Assembly (NCBI RefSeq): GCF_037102585.1
Contig: NW_027043822.1
Location: forward strand, 266,001 to 330,000
Direction: 5' to 3'
DNA length: 64,000 bases
Origin: Saccharomycopsis crataegensis
Taxonomy: Eukaryota > Ascomycota > Saccharomycetes > Ascoideales > Saccharomycopsidaceae
Under the pieces are notes generated by a model that was given only the letters and a program-made list of their open reading frames with translations, did not search any database and was not told the origin of the DNA. The position numbers and the translations under genes were made by a program. Below are positions 32,258-42,500 of this stretch, one piece after another (the stretch's first letter is position 1; every line of letters begins with the position of its first letter).

Positions 32258-33321
32258 CTGAATTTTTGACTAAATTATTTTTTGTACATTAGAAATTAAT
32301 TGGCTTAGTGAAAGACACTGTTTTTTTTTTCTTCACTACTGTTGATTGATGCTTTTAATCTATTTACATATATTCATTTAATAGAGTGATTTTTTTTGTC
32401 TCTCTTTACTTTTATAAAATTCCTCTTGAAATGATATCGATATGCCGTGGCCAGGCATTTGTGAATAAGATTTCATGTTGGCGAGGTCTTGGTATTGTAA
32501 TGTGACAATGAGTGTCAATTATTCTGAATAATAAGATGCATAGATATATAGACATAGATTTGATAACAACTATATAAACAATAGATTATTCTATTTGTAC
32601 AGCTTGTGATAATAAAAATCTCCAAGGAATTGAAAAATGGAGAAAATTGACAAGAGAATCTTCAATAGTATTGTGATACTAATTATTCAGCGATATGTAA
32701 TAAGCGATGCAGGACGCTGCATATGGACACACACAAATAATCCTGGAACTAATTTTGCTGGAGGGGCGAGATAGTTTTTCTTGTGCAATTTACCGAGAAA
32801 TATGAGTACGAAAAGTGGTGTATGGTGCAAGTAGTCAATAAAACAACAACCTACAAGTACGGTTGTTAGCTTTTTTCCATGGCGCCAGTCCTCCAAAATT
32901 GAGTTTATCGTTGAGTATTTTACCCCATACGCACCCCAGCCGGGGCCTGGCCAGCCCAGGCACTGCCGAGGGAGACACCCCAATTACACGCTACGCTACA
33001 TGGGGCAAGATCCGGGATGCCCACAATCACTAGATGATACATCCCACAGAAAATAACCAATGCCTATTAATGCTGAAAGATATTTCTCAACAAATATATA
33101 CCTGTTGTTGTGGTTTATTTTTTATTTTTTTTTTGTGGGAAAATTCTTTCTGTTCATGCGTGTCTCGTGTGACTGTGCATAATACTGCGTGACGTTTTTT
33201 TTTTTCTTTTCTTTGCGGAGACAAAACCACGAATTTTGTTGTTGGTTGGATCGGTTATATATATTATTGTTAGTCTATTCTACTCTGTCTGTCTCCATAT
33301 ACAATAACATACCATACATAC
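32258..33321. other. Intergenic region TOP2 to the zinc-finger gene
   Basis: Contains the TOP2 3' end (T runs, TATATA), a GC-rich pocket at about 32925-33015 in an otherwise A/T-rich spacer, and TATATATT (about 33257) near the next start. The 98-codon reverse frame at 32687-32983 looks spurious. Confidence 0.5.
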
Positions 33322-36300
33322 ATGTCTGTAGATCAGACAACCGTCCCCGTCCCCCCTGTTGTTCCAAAGGGCCTGCTGTTCGTTTGCCCCACATGCTCAA
33401 AACGGTTCACCAGAAAAGACTACTTGACAAGACATGAGCTCAACCACAACGATGTCAAACCATTCAAGTGCGAGCAGTGTAACTTGTCTTTCACACGAAG
33501 TGATTTATTAGCTAAACATTTCCGATCCAAGGCCCATCAGCGAGCCCGCACCAAAATTGAAGGATCTTCCGCTACGATCTTCAACCAAACCCCCAAGATA
33601 ATAACGTCTCACAACAATACCCTAACAAATCCTTCTGCCAAAAACACTACTGATAAAATTACCAATCTTACTACTGGTGCTACTACAAAAAATACTAATA
33701 AAAGCAGGGCAAAAAGATTATTCGATCAGTCCATCCATCCAATCAGTTCCTATGCCTTATTCAATAATGATCTTAAATCTTTCACCGATCCCACAAGCAT
33801 TGGTTCATTTTCCCCCCCTGCCTCATTATCATCATCGTCGCTAAAATCCCCATCAATCACTGATGAATCAGAACCACAGCGCAAGAAATTCAAAAGATTG
33901 GGGATCGCTAATTTTTTAAATGATCAAGATGAAAAAATCCACGCGCCACCTCCCCAGCCCTCAATCATCCTTCCCTCATTGTCCTTGGGTGCAACATCGT
34001 CAATGATTCCCGGTACCAACATTCATATGAATTTCACGAACCGTGGGGATATCACCCCAAACAATTCGCAAATTGATGTTGGAATGAACACTCTTCAAGG
34101 ATCATCAACATCAACATCATCAACATCATCATCATCATTGACAAATCAAAACCCTTCGGGAATACCTGATAAAGGCATCAACAATCATCATCGTCAATAT
34201 CAACCAGTCCACAATGCGGGAGATAACGGGGCCAGTAGATTGCAGAATTTTGTATTCGACAGCAATAATCAGCAACCTAATCATTTATTCCCTACTCCTC
34301 ATAATAATAATAATTCGGTATTCAATGCGTTTTCCCAAACCCCCGATATGGCTGGTGGGTTCATTGATAATTTGTTATGGCTATTTAGCGATGTATCTCC
34401 ATTAACCGATGGCAGTATCAATAATAGCATTGGTAAAAGCGTTGCCGCAAATTCTGCGACTAATTACAATACTCCTTCTATGCAAAGCATGGAGAGATCT
34501 AATTATTTCGATCTCAATCCCGTCGTTTATAAATCACCCGATAATTCCCTGACCGAGTCGTTGGTGATTAATATTGACAACGCCACCAGAACCAGCATCA
34601 TCAATGTGTTTGCCACGGTAAAAGAAATCAACAATATCCCATTATCAAGATTTGACGATTTTTTGGATTTGTATTGGTTCAATTTTGCCCAAACTTTCCC
34701 GATCATCCATAGACCAACTTTCAACCCCAATACCGTCGACATTTATTTATTGATTAGCATGTTAATCATTGGTATGGCTTATTCATTGGATAAGTTTGAG
34801 TACGAGCTTTCCATAACCCTCAACAAAAAATTCAGGAGAATTATCAAAGATGTCGTCGATGAAACTATCGAACTACCTCTCCCGATAATTCAATCTTTAG
34901 TACTCCATAATTTCTCTGCCAAGAACTACGGTGATATAAAATTGACCCAGCTAGCCCTAATAGACCATGGCTCGAATATTTTGTACTTGAAATTTAGCGG
35001 GATGTTGGATACTTTGACGGAGCCGGCAGTTTACCAGACAAGTGCCTGCCTGGAAAAAGAGATTTCTGACCGATGGCATGAATGGATCTATTATGAGACT
35101 TGTAAAAGAACGGTGTTCTTTGAATTTATTTGTGATACCCAGCACGTCACCTTCAGCAGATTGAAATTACTATCGGCGTTCGACATCAAATTAGAACTAC
35201 CGTGTACCGATGAAGTGTGGTACGCTGCAAACCCTACGAAGTTCTTTGCAGAATATCAAAAGCAACCACAAGGATTATCTGATAAATTGAAGGTGGAGAT
35301 GCCAATGGGGAGAGGCTATAATGCGGAAATTACTAAAGATGCAGAAAATGAGAAAAATCCTCCCCATCAAAACATTACACAACAAAATAGAAGGTTCCCT
35401 AGTAAAATTGGTCACGAACTGGCAGAAGGTGGTAATAACAATAAAAGTAACTCTATTACTTCTACTACTACTACTACTACTACTACTACTATTATCAATG
35501 ATATTGGAAATACCACCAGACCTGGTCAAGACCACCATGCTTCAAATAGCGCAGCTACATTCACCCATTCAATTAATATGATTAACAAATGGCCCAGTTT
35601 CTTATGGAGCTTGAAATCGATGATGATGGAATACAAGGAAAACCAAAAGGATTACTCCCTCAATTGCTACTCGTTATTTTCACGGTACATCATTCTCCAC
35701 GGTCTAATGCGTACTTGTTGGGATATGAGATCTCAAGGTTTCCTTGACTTGGGGGTTGCCTCAAAGGAGAAATTGAATGAGTTTTTCAAAAAATTGGAGC
35801 GGGCATTTTTGAATTGGAGAGGTTATTTTGATTTCCACATGAGATTATACGATACCCAATCGCGGAAGAAAGAAACCAGGGCAACAACAACAACTTTGTC
35901 CATCAATAATAATAGTAATAATAATATCCATGATATAGATGGTCCGCTCCTGAAATCCCAAGCCAATGAGATAAACCGAGTGTTTCTTAACAATTACTCT
36001 CCTACTAATGGCTCATGGGCCAACCTTAGCTTCTACTATACTGGGCTTTTCACACTTTATGCCGATATCACCGCGATCAAGAAATTTGCCAGTGAATGCA
36101 AATCGTTCTATACCAAGGACAGAAATTCTACTTATAAAGATATGAACGAAATGGAACGTGAACTGAACCAAATGCATATCAGACAATGGGCCAGGTCCCT
36201 CAATGGTGAACTAGCACTTGTTGAAGCCAGTAAGTTCTTGACCTTGGTGTTTAAACATGAAGGGACGGTGAACACGTTTTCCCACGTTCCAGGAACCATG

Positions 36301-36888
36301 TATTTAGCGGCTATTATGATTTGGTGCCTTGAGACCAATAGAAATTGTTCTAGTGTGCCGTCATTGTTGACGACTTCCAATGACCAACCGGAAAAAACCG
36401 AACAAAAATTGTGTATTAACAGTTTCCCCAACTACGTCGCCGGCCACCGGGTGACAAAAGAGGGTCATGATGCTGATTATTCTCGGTCATTTTTCAATTT
36501 CAACTTGAACGCCAACAAGTATTTCGACATTTATGGCTCTGTGAAACATGAACTCGCATGTGAAGATGCGGTCCTGTACTTTGAAATGGTAATTGATGGA
36601 CCGGGATGTATGGCTGGTTCCAGCAGATCCCCTAGTTGTCAGCAGGATGACGGGACGAAACAACAAGGAAAAAAGGGTGACATTGACCCAGTGATGATTA
36701 AAAGAAAACGAGTTTGTGAGGATAGACAGACTAAAGCTCCAGGGGTGATCTGTTATGTGTTACATCTCTTGAGGAGTTGTAAATGGAGTTACTCGATCGA
36801 CTTGGTGCAGAAGTTAGAATACGTGATAGGAATCCATGCTGACAAGCAATTTCAGAGAAATCGGGCTGGTCAAGAGAGTATTCTTTAG
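33322..36888 (+). CDS. C2H2 zinc-finger transcription factor with fungal TF domain, 1188 aa
   Basis: Two adjacent N-terminal C2H2 fingers are clear: Cys22-Cys25-His38-His42 and Cys50-Cys53-His66-His72 (the last with an HX5H spacing). The linker is NDVKPFK. Both finger helices carry Arg-x-Asp-x-Leu patterns (RKDYLTRH, RSDLLAKH). A long Ser/Asn/Thr-rich region (about 80-400) follows. A fungal-specific transcription factor domain (PF04082 type) starts near residue 420 and shows FDDFLDLYWFNFAQTFPIIHRPTF and, further on, HEWIYYETCKRTVFFEFICDTQH. This layout is found in fungal regulators such as Klf1-like proteins. A Thr run is encoded by ACT repeats (about 35459-35488). The target genes are unknown. 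Two consecutive CTG codons stand just before finger 1. Confidence 0.88.
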   Translation: MSVDQTTVPVPPVVPKGLLFVCPTCSKRFTRKDYLTRHELNHNDVKPFKCEQCNLSFTRSDLLAKHFRSKAHQRARTKIEGSSATIFNQTPKIITSHNNTLTNPSAKNTTDKITNLTTGATTKNTNKSRAKRLFDQSIHPISSYALFNNDLKSFTDPTSIGSFSPPASLSSSSLKSPSITDESEPQRKKFKRLGIANFLNDQDEKIHAPPPQPSIILPSLSLGATSSMIPGTNIHMNFTNRGDITPNNSQIDVGMNTLQGSSTSTSSTSSSSLTNQNPSGIPDKGINNHHRQYQPVHNAGDNGASRLQNFVFDSNNQQPNHLFPTPHNNNNSVFNAFSQTPDMAGGFIDNLLWLFSDVSPLTDGSINNSIGKSVAANSATNYNTPSMQSMERSNYFDLNPVVYKSPDNSLTESLVINIDNATRTSIINVFATVKEINNIPLSRFDDFLDLYWFNFAQTFPIIHRPTFNPNTVDIYLLISMLIIGMAYSLDKFEYELSITLNKKFRRIIKDVVDETIELPLPIIQSLVLHNFSAKNYGDIKLTQLALIDHGSNILYLKFSGMLDTLTEPAVYQTSACLEKEISDRWHEWIYYETCKRTVFFEFICDTQHVTFSRLKLLSAFDIKLELPCTDEVWYAANPTKFFAEYQKQPQGLSDKLKVEMPMGRGYNAEITKDAENEKNPPHQNITQQNRRFPSKIGHELAEGGNNNKSNSITSTTTTTTTTTIINDIGNTTRPGQDHHASNSAATFTHSINMINKWPSFLWSLKSMMMEYKENQKDYSLNCYSLFSRYIILHGLMRTCWDMRSQGFLDLGVASKEKLNEFFKKLERAFLNWRGYFDFHMRLYDTQSRKKETRATTTTLSINNNSNNNIHDIDGPLLKSQANEINRVFLNNYSPTNGSWANLSFYYTGLFTLYADITAIKKFASECKSFYTKDRNSTYKDMNEMERELNQMHIRQWARSLNGELALVEASKFLTLVFKHEGTVNTFSHVPGTMYLAAIMIWCLETNRNCSSVPSLLTTSNDQPEKTEQKLCINSFPNYVAGHRVTKEGHDADYSRSFFNFNLNANKYFDIYGSVKHELACEDAVLYFEMVIDGPGCMAGSSRSPSCQQDDGTKQQGKKGDIDPVMIKRKRVCEDRQTKAPGVICYVLHLLRSCKWSYSIDLVQKLEYVIGIHADKQFQRNRAGQESIL

Positions 36889-37797
36889 GATATGTGAATT
36901 CTTCTTCTCTGACCGGATGTTATAGATTGAGTTTTATTAGCTTTTTTTTTTTTTTTATAGATCAGATTGATTGAATGAATTGAGTTTCTCAGTGTTATGG
37001 AGGTTAGGTTACATTTTGGTTTTTTTGATTGTTTTTTTTTTTTTTTGTTTTTCATTCTCTTTTGTTTTAGTTTCTTCAGAAAATTTCAATTCAAACTAAA
37101 TTTATCTTATTATTAAGGGTTGGTTTCAATACATTTGTTTTAATCAAAAAAAAAAAAAAAAAAAAAAAGTGATGTCAATTCGGGTGCTCATAACCCAAAA
37201 ATCCACGATTTGGGTGCGCTATTTGAAGTATGTACGATAGATAGATAATACACGGCGGTGGTTCTTGTGTAGTCTGGATGAAAAAATTGGATTATTTTCC
37301 TATTGGATTAATGTTATCAATAGTAATTTCAATTGAAATGAAAAAAGAAGAAAAATGAAAAAAAAGTATAATGATTGGAATGCATCCAAGGAGGCTAATT
37401 GATATGTGGTAATGGTATATGATTGATGTAGATAACATTAACATTAAGATGATTAAGAAAATGAAAAACGGCGTAATTAATGAGAGCGAAAGAAAGAATA
37501 ATCATAGTATAGTAAGCTCAATGATTCGCACATTTCAATTTTTTAAAGCATTGTAGGGAAACACAGGTCCTTTTTTTTTTTTTGAGCTAACGTTGATATT
37601 CGCCAAGTGCTTCCTTCCCTTCTTCTTGTGCGGTTACAATAACATAATTTCTTATCCTACAATAGTTGCGCTTTCGATGCAATATTTTAGATCTGTTAAC
37701 AAAAAAAAAAAAAAACATAATGATCTTTATTCATTTATTGAATACTGTATATAATACAATAAATTGGCCTTTTCTAATACGTTAAAACCATTTCTTC
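36889..37797. other. Convergent intergenic region
   Basis: The 909 bp lie between the zinc-finger gene (+) and the 442-aa gene (-). They contain T and A homopolymer tracts (36942-36956, 37029-37047, 37146-37168, 37570-37582, 37700-37714). No gene is seen. Confidence 0.55.
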
Positions 37798-39126
37798 CTA
37801 TTGCCAAAACAACAAATCATTCCCCATGATCCCTTGTACCAAAAAATGTAAATTATGCGTAATCAAATACAACGATCTATACGTGTCTTGGCTTAACTTT
37901 TCTTCTTTCACCATGGCTTGCAATAATATACCTATTCTATGGAGACAGTCCAGTACCTTGACAAAGTCAAGATCGTTAGTTCTCGGGATTTTATCGCCAA
38001 ACTTTTCAGTACGGTCAATCAAATTCTGGATTTTCTTGGTGATGGTCTCATAATCTTTGACGCTGGAAATGAATTTACCATAATGTTTTTTCATTTTCCC
38101 AGAAATTTCTTTGACAAATTTCGCCTGGTGGTTTTGGAACGCCGCTCTAAAATTCACAAAATCGGTTTGTGATTTAAGAAATGAATCCTCAATCTCTTGC
38201 AACTCTTTCCCACCCAATGTATTTTTGAAAAACGGTCTAAGGTCATCGAACAACGACACCCAAATCAACGTGGTCAAATTCGTTATACTCTCGCACATTA
38301 TTACAATCGACGCCGCGATTCGGCAATGATCGATGCTATAACCCAATATATCCTTGTTTTTGAGGAGCGTCAGATCATCCAACTGATAAAGCAACAAAAA
38401 ACACTGCATGCCTTCCACCGCCTCATCGACCACTGGCAGCCCATCGCGGAAGTTCTCTAAAAATTGACAAACAACTTCATTGATATAAATACAGAAAATC
38501 TTATCCATTTGCGAATAAAACGAAAATATATCCAAGAGCCTGATAATGTCGTCGTCAATCCTCACGAAAAATTGATTATCTTTCATTTTCCAATGGGCGT
38601 CCCGCAATAACAACGACAAATCTTTGAAGATCCCAGCTAGTTTGTACCTCGATAACATGCTCACCAAGGTTTCATCGAGCACCGCACAAATGTTTTTACA
38701 AATATTACACATGCTCGGCAATCGTGCCGCCACTTCATTGGCGGTGATGCTATTGAAATTGATCAAACTACTGCCAAAGTATTTCGGAAATACTGTCTCG
38801 ATGAACTTTTTAACTTCAATGAGCTGCCGCACTTGAGGGTCTCTTTGTAACATCTGCGGCTGTTGGACGTGGACATGCCAAATCACCCCGGCACTAATGA
38901 GCCCCATATACCGGACCACCGAATCAATGGCCGCGAAAAGCCCATTGTTCGTGAGAGTATATAAATTATCTAGCCGAGCTACTTCGACGTCCTGATTCAC
39001 GGTCTTGAAAAGCCGGCGATTGTAAGTCACTGACCCATAGAGCGCAGGGTGGTTTTCATTGATGAAGTCGACAAGCTTATCTGAAGTATGTATTATCAAA
39101 ATAGGAGTTGCTGAAAACCGATCCAT
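37798..39126 (-). CDS. Unrecognised 442-aa protein
   Basis: I do not recognise the family. The start chosen is the ATG at 39126 (MDRFSATPILIIHTSDK). The frame reaches an earlier ATG at 39204, but the 26 residues in between are Lys/Thr-rich with a poly-Lys start and look like leader. The protein is uniformly rich in hydrophobic and charged residues and looks mostly alpha-helical. No clear signal peptide or strong membrane span is visible, although stretches such as GLFAAIDSVVRYMGLISAGVIW are fairly hydrophobic. Conserved-looking patches are ENHPALYGSVTYNRRLFK and ISSVKDYETITKKIQNLIDR. It lies 459 bp downstream of NUM1, on the same strand. A vezatin/Inp2-type protein was considered and not supported. 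Function unknown. Confidence 0.72.
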   Translation of the reverse strand: MDRFSATPILIIHTSDKLVDFINENHPALYGSVTYNRRLFKTVNQDVEVARLDNLYTLTNNGLFAAIDSVVRYMGLISAGVIWHVHVQQPQMLQRDPQVRQLIEVKKFIETVFPKYFGSSLINFNSITANEVAARLPSMCNICKNICAVLDETLVSMLSRYKLAGIFKDLSLLLRDAHWKMKDNQFFVRIDDDIIRLLDIFSFYSQMDKIFCIYINEVVCQFLENFRDGLPVVDEAVEGMQCFLLLYQLDDLTLLKNKDILGYSIDHCRIAASIVIMCESITNLTTLIWVSLFDDLRPFFKNTLGGKELQEIEDSFLKSQTDFVNFRAAFQNHQAKFVKEISGKMKKHYGKFISSVKDYETITKKIQNLIDRTEKFGDKIPRTNDLDFVKVLDCLHRIGILLQAMVKEEKLSQDTYRSLYLITHNLHFLVQGIMGNDLLFWQ

Positions 39127-39584
39127 GTTCTTTGTTTGTTTTTTGGTGGTAGTGGTCAACGATCGAGGCGGCCTGCAATTGCACCAGGTTTTTTTTTTTT
39201 TCATGTTGTATGCTCGATAGATTATTTATCACCAACTCCCATCTGCCCCTTACCCGACATGGTTGGTATCAGTTGAAACTCGGGACGTTCTCTGCAAATA
39301 CAAATACTAACCTAACTAATATTATGGTAAATATATCAAGCGACAAAAAAAAAAATGGCAATTCGAAAAATACAAACTAGCAATATATTATTTATCTAAA
39401 AAGGTATCAAAAGAAAACAAATGAACATAATAAAAATATTTCTAATCATAAAAACAACGCTTCTTTAAAAAAAAAAAATCAATAGTGTAAATGAACAGAT
39501 ACAAAAAAAATGATAACAAAAATAACAACAAATAAAATTAAAAGAAAAAAAAAAAGATAACAACAGGTAAAATTGCATCCATGA
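39127..39584. other. Intergenic region, NUM1 3' end and 442-aa gene promoter
   Basis: A 458-bp A-rich stretch. The segment 39340-39570 has many short A runs and is probably the NUM1 3' flank. No gene is seen. Confidence 0.55.
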
Positions 39585-42500
39585 TCATTCAAAATCTAGA
39601 CCATCGAGGTTTCTTTGAATCAAGTATCTCAAAGAATTGTACCAAATGTTGTGACGTAATCTTGAAGGACAGGTAATCTTGACATCTCTATCACTAGAAT
39701 GCACAACAATACTTCTATGATAAAGACCAACTGGTAATGGAGTATTATCTTCAACACTCTCGACCCCAACAATAGCACAAGCACGAACCTTGTCATCAGA
39801 TGGATTTCCGAGCACAGGGTTTTCTTCGGACCAATACAAGGTCAAGGTGTAAGGATGAACCCAGAAGTATCTTTCATGTCTAACTTCAGACATCACACTC
39901 AAAGGACCTAAACGACGGTAATATTTGTACAAGAACTCACCAATAACGGTTTGAGTCACCGCTCCGATAATATTTGGTTCACTGAGAGAAGCCTCGGTGG
40001 CAAGAGATAATCCAGTGACACTTCTTGTGCTGAAATTGGCGGCAGAATGTCTAGTGGAGATGGTAGATCTATGCGTGAGCTGTGAATTTGATTGACGCGC
40101 ATTAATTTGTGGGGAGGATATCTTTCTGGATGGAGGTGGCATCATAGATCTCGCATCATCTCTCTTGGTCTGGCTTCTTCCTAAGAAAGAACGAATGGAC
40201 TTTCTGTTGGTTAATCTATCGGTAGTGGTGGCAGTTGGGGTGATAGTGGTATCTTTATCGTTATTTTCTTCGTCGTTCTCGGTTTCTTGTGACGCAGATT
40301 CTTCAATAGTAGAGGAAACCAAATTATAACCTCTCTTTTGAGCTTCTTCCCTCATTTTCTCAATGCTCACTTTATGGATGGCAGTTGATTCGTTCTTGGA
40401 TAATTTATTGTAGTAGGTCTTTGGAACAACAATAACGTTGTTGGTATCTGGGATCTTAAACATATTAGTGGCAACGTAGAATTTGTCTGGAATAACAAGA
40501 AGGTTGAGTTTTCTGGCATATTTTTCAAGTTGAGGTCTTGAAATATCATCGCTGGAAATCATGGTTCTGTATTTATCACTAGTCACAACAATCATATTCA
40601 ATGCACTGGCTTTCTCCTTAAGGATCTCTTCATCAGACTTGATCACTTCAAAATCTTGAGAAGCATCCACGAAATCTTCAGCACTAGGGGTACGGCTGAC
40701 AGTTTTAGTACGTTTCTCATTAACGGCAGTGGCTTCCTTCAATTTCTCATTGACTTCTGCATATTTCACTTCCCATTCCTTTTGAGACTTCACTAACTCA
40801 TCAAATTGTCCTTGCAATCTTGAGTTTTCGGATTTCAAAGAAGCAATCAAAGCAGTAGAATTCTTACCTTGATCAATGAATTTGGCGTTATCATCTTTCA
40901 AAGAAGCAATAGCCCCAGATAATTCCACATTCTTGGCATCCAATGAAGCCTTCATTTGTTCCAATTCTTTAAATCTGGCACCAAGTTCGTTATTTGAAGC
41001 TTGCAAATTATCATACTCAGCAGCCTTAGAGTTAAAGGCATCATCCCTATTCTTCGCGGATAATTTATTAGCAGCCTCAAGCTCAAGAATCTTTGTAGAA
41101 AGCTGGTCTACTTCCGACGACAAGTCCAAATTCTTGGTGTTCAAATCTCTGTGAGTAGTGTTCAATTTAGAATGATCATCAAAGAGTTTATTGTAGTCCC
41201 CAAACATTTTGTCGTAATCAGCCTGTACCTTGGAGTTTTGAACCTTGAGAGATTCAACTTTGCTTGATAATTCCTTTGTGGAAGCTTTAGATTTTTCCAA
41301 TTCAGATTCATTATTGGACTTCAATTCTTTAATAGAAACCAATTCATCATTCAAGTTCCCGTGGTCTCTAGTAAGCAACTTATGAACGCCTTCTAACGCA
41401 AGCAATTTGGTGGTAATATCCTTCAATTGAGATTTAGTATTTTCGTGATCACCCAATTCTTTGTCCAATGAACCTTGTTTAGTAACGAGGTCTTGTTTTT
41501 CAGTTTCCAAGGCATTATACTTGGAAGATAACTCCTCATTCGTTGATTTCATAGAAGCAAGTTCCTTGTTCAAGTTATCCATATTCTTTGTCAATTCGTC
41601 CTTGGTGGTCTTAATTGTAGAAACCTCTAATGTCAAAGCCTTAATAGTACTATCCAATTCTTCATTTTTCTTCATCAATTCCGCCTTTTCTTCCATCATT
41701 TGGCTCTTGGTATTTTCAATGGCATCTTGATGTTCTTTCTCCGACTCTTCTTGACGTTTTACCAAATCTTTATTGGTAAAAGATAATTGTTCATGGGCAG
41801 CAGTCAACTCAGCAAGTTCCTTGGTCAACAGACTATTGTTTTCATTAACTGTCTTCAATTCTTCCAACTCCTTCACTAATTTAGTCTTGTCACCTGCCAA
41901 TTCTTTCTTTTCTGTCACCAAAGCGGTCTTAGCTTTAACAATATCGTCATATTTGGCTTGTAGTTGAGCCCCGGATTTTTTAGCGTCACTCAATTCTTGT
42001 TCAACGGCAGCATACTTGGTCTTCAATGAGTTCAAAACAGAATCAAGTTCGGAGCGCTTATCATTGACTCTAGTATGTTGGTCATTCAAGCTCTTGTGTT
42101 TATCGGATAGCATCTTATGATCATTGGTCAAAGAACTATGAGCAGTCTTCAAAGCAGCCAATGCAGCAGCTATTTCCGCAGATTTGGTAGCGACAGAAGA
42201 TTTATCGGCCTTGAGGGCTCTGTTGCTTTCTTCAAGTTCCACCACAGATTTGTCCAATCTTTCCTTTTGCTTAGTCAAATCATTAATCTGGACTTGTAAT
42301 TGTTCATTGGTAGCCTTCATAGATTCAATTTGTTTATTTAAGCCGTTATTGCTATCAAGAATGTCAGATTCCTTCACCTTAGAATCAATAATTTCTTTTT
42401 GAAGCTCGGTAATGGAAGCAGCAGCGGCCACCAATTTGGCATCTTTTTCTTTGAAAGATTTTTTCAATTCCTCAATTTCCTTTTGTTTAGCACTCAAGTT

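Noticed and set aside
33322-33400. Zn2Cys6 cluster in the regulator at 33.3 kb
   Set aside because: The cysteines form two C2H2 fingers and not a six-cysteine cluster.
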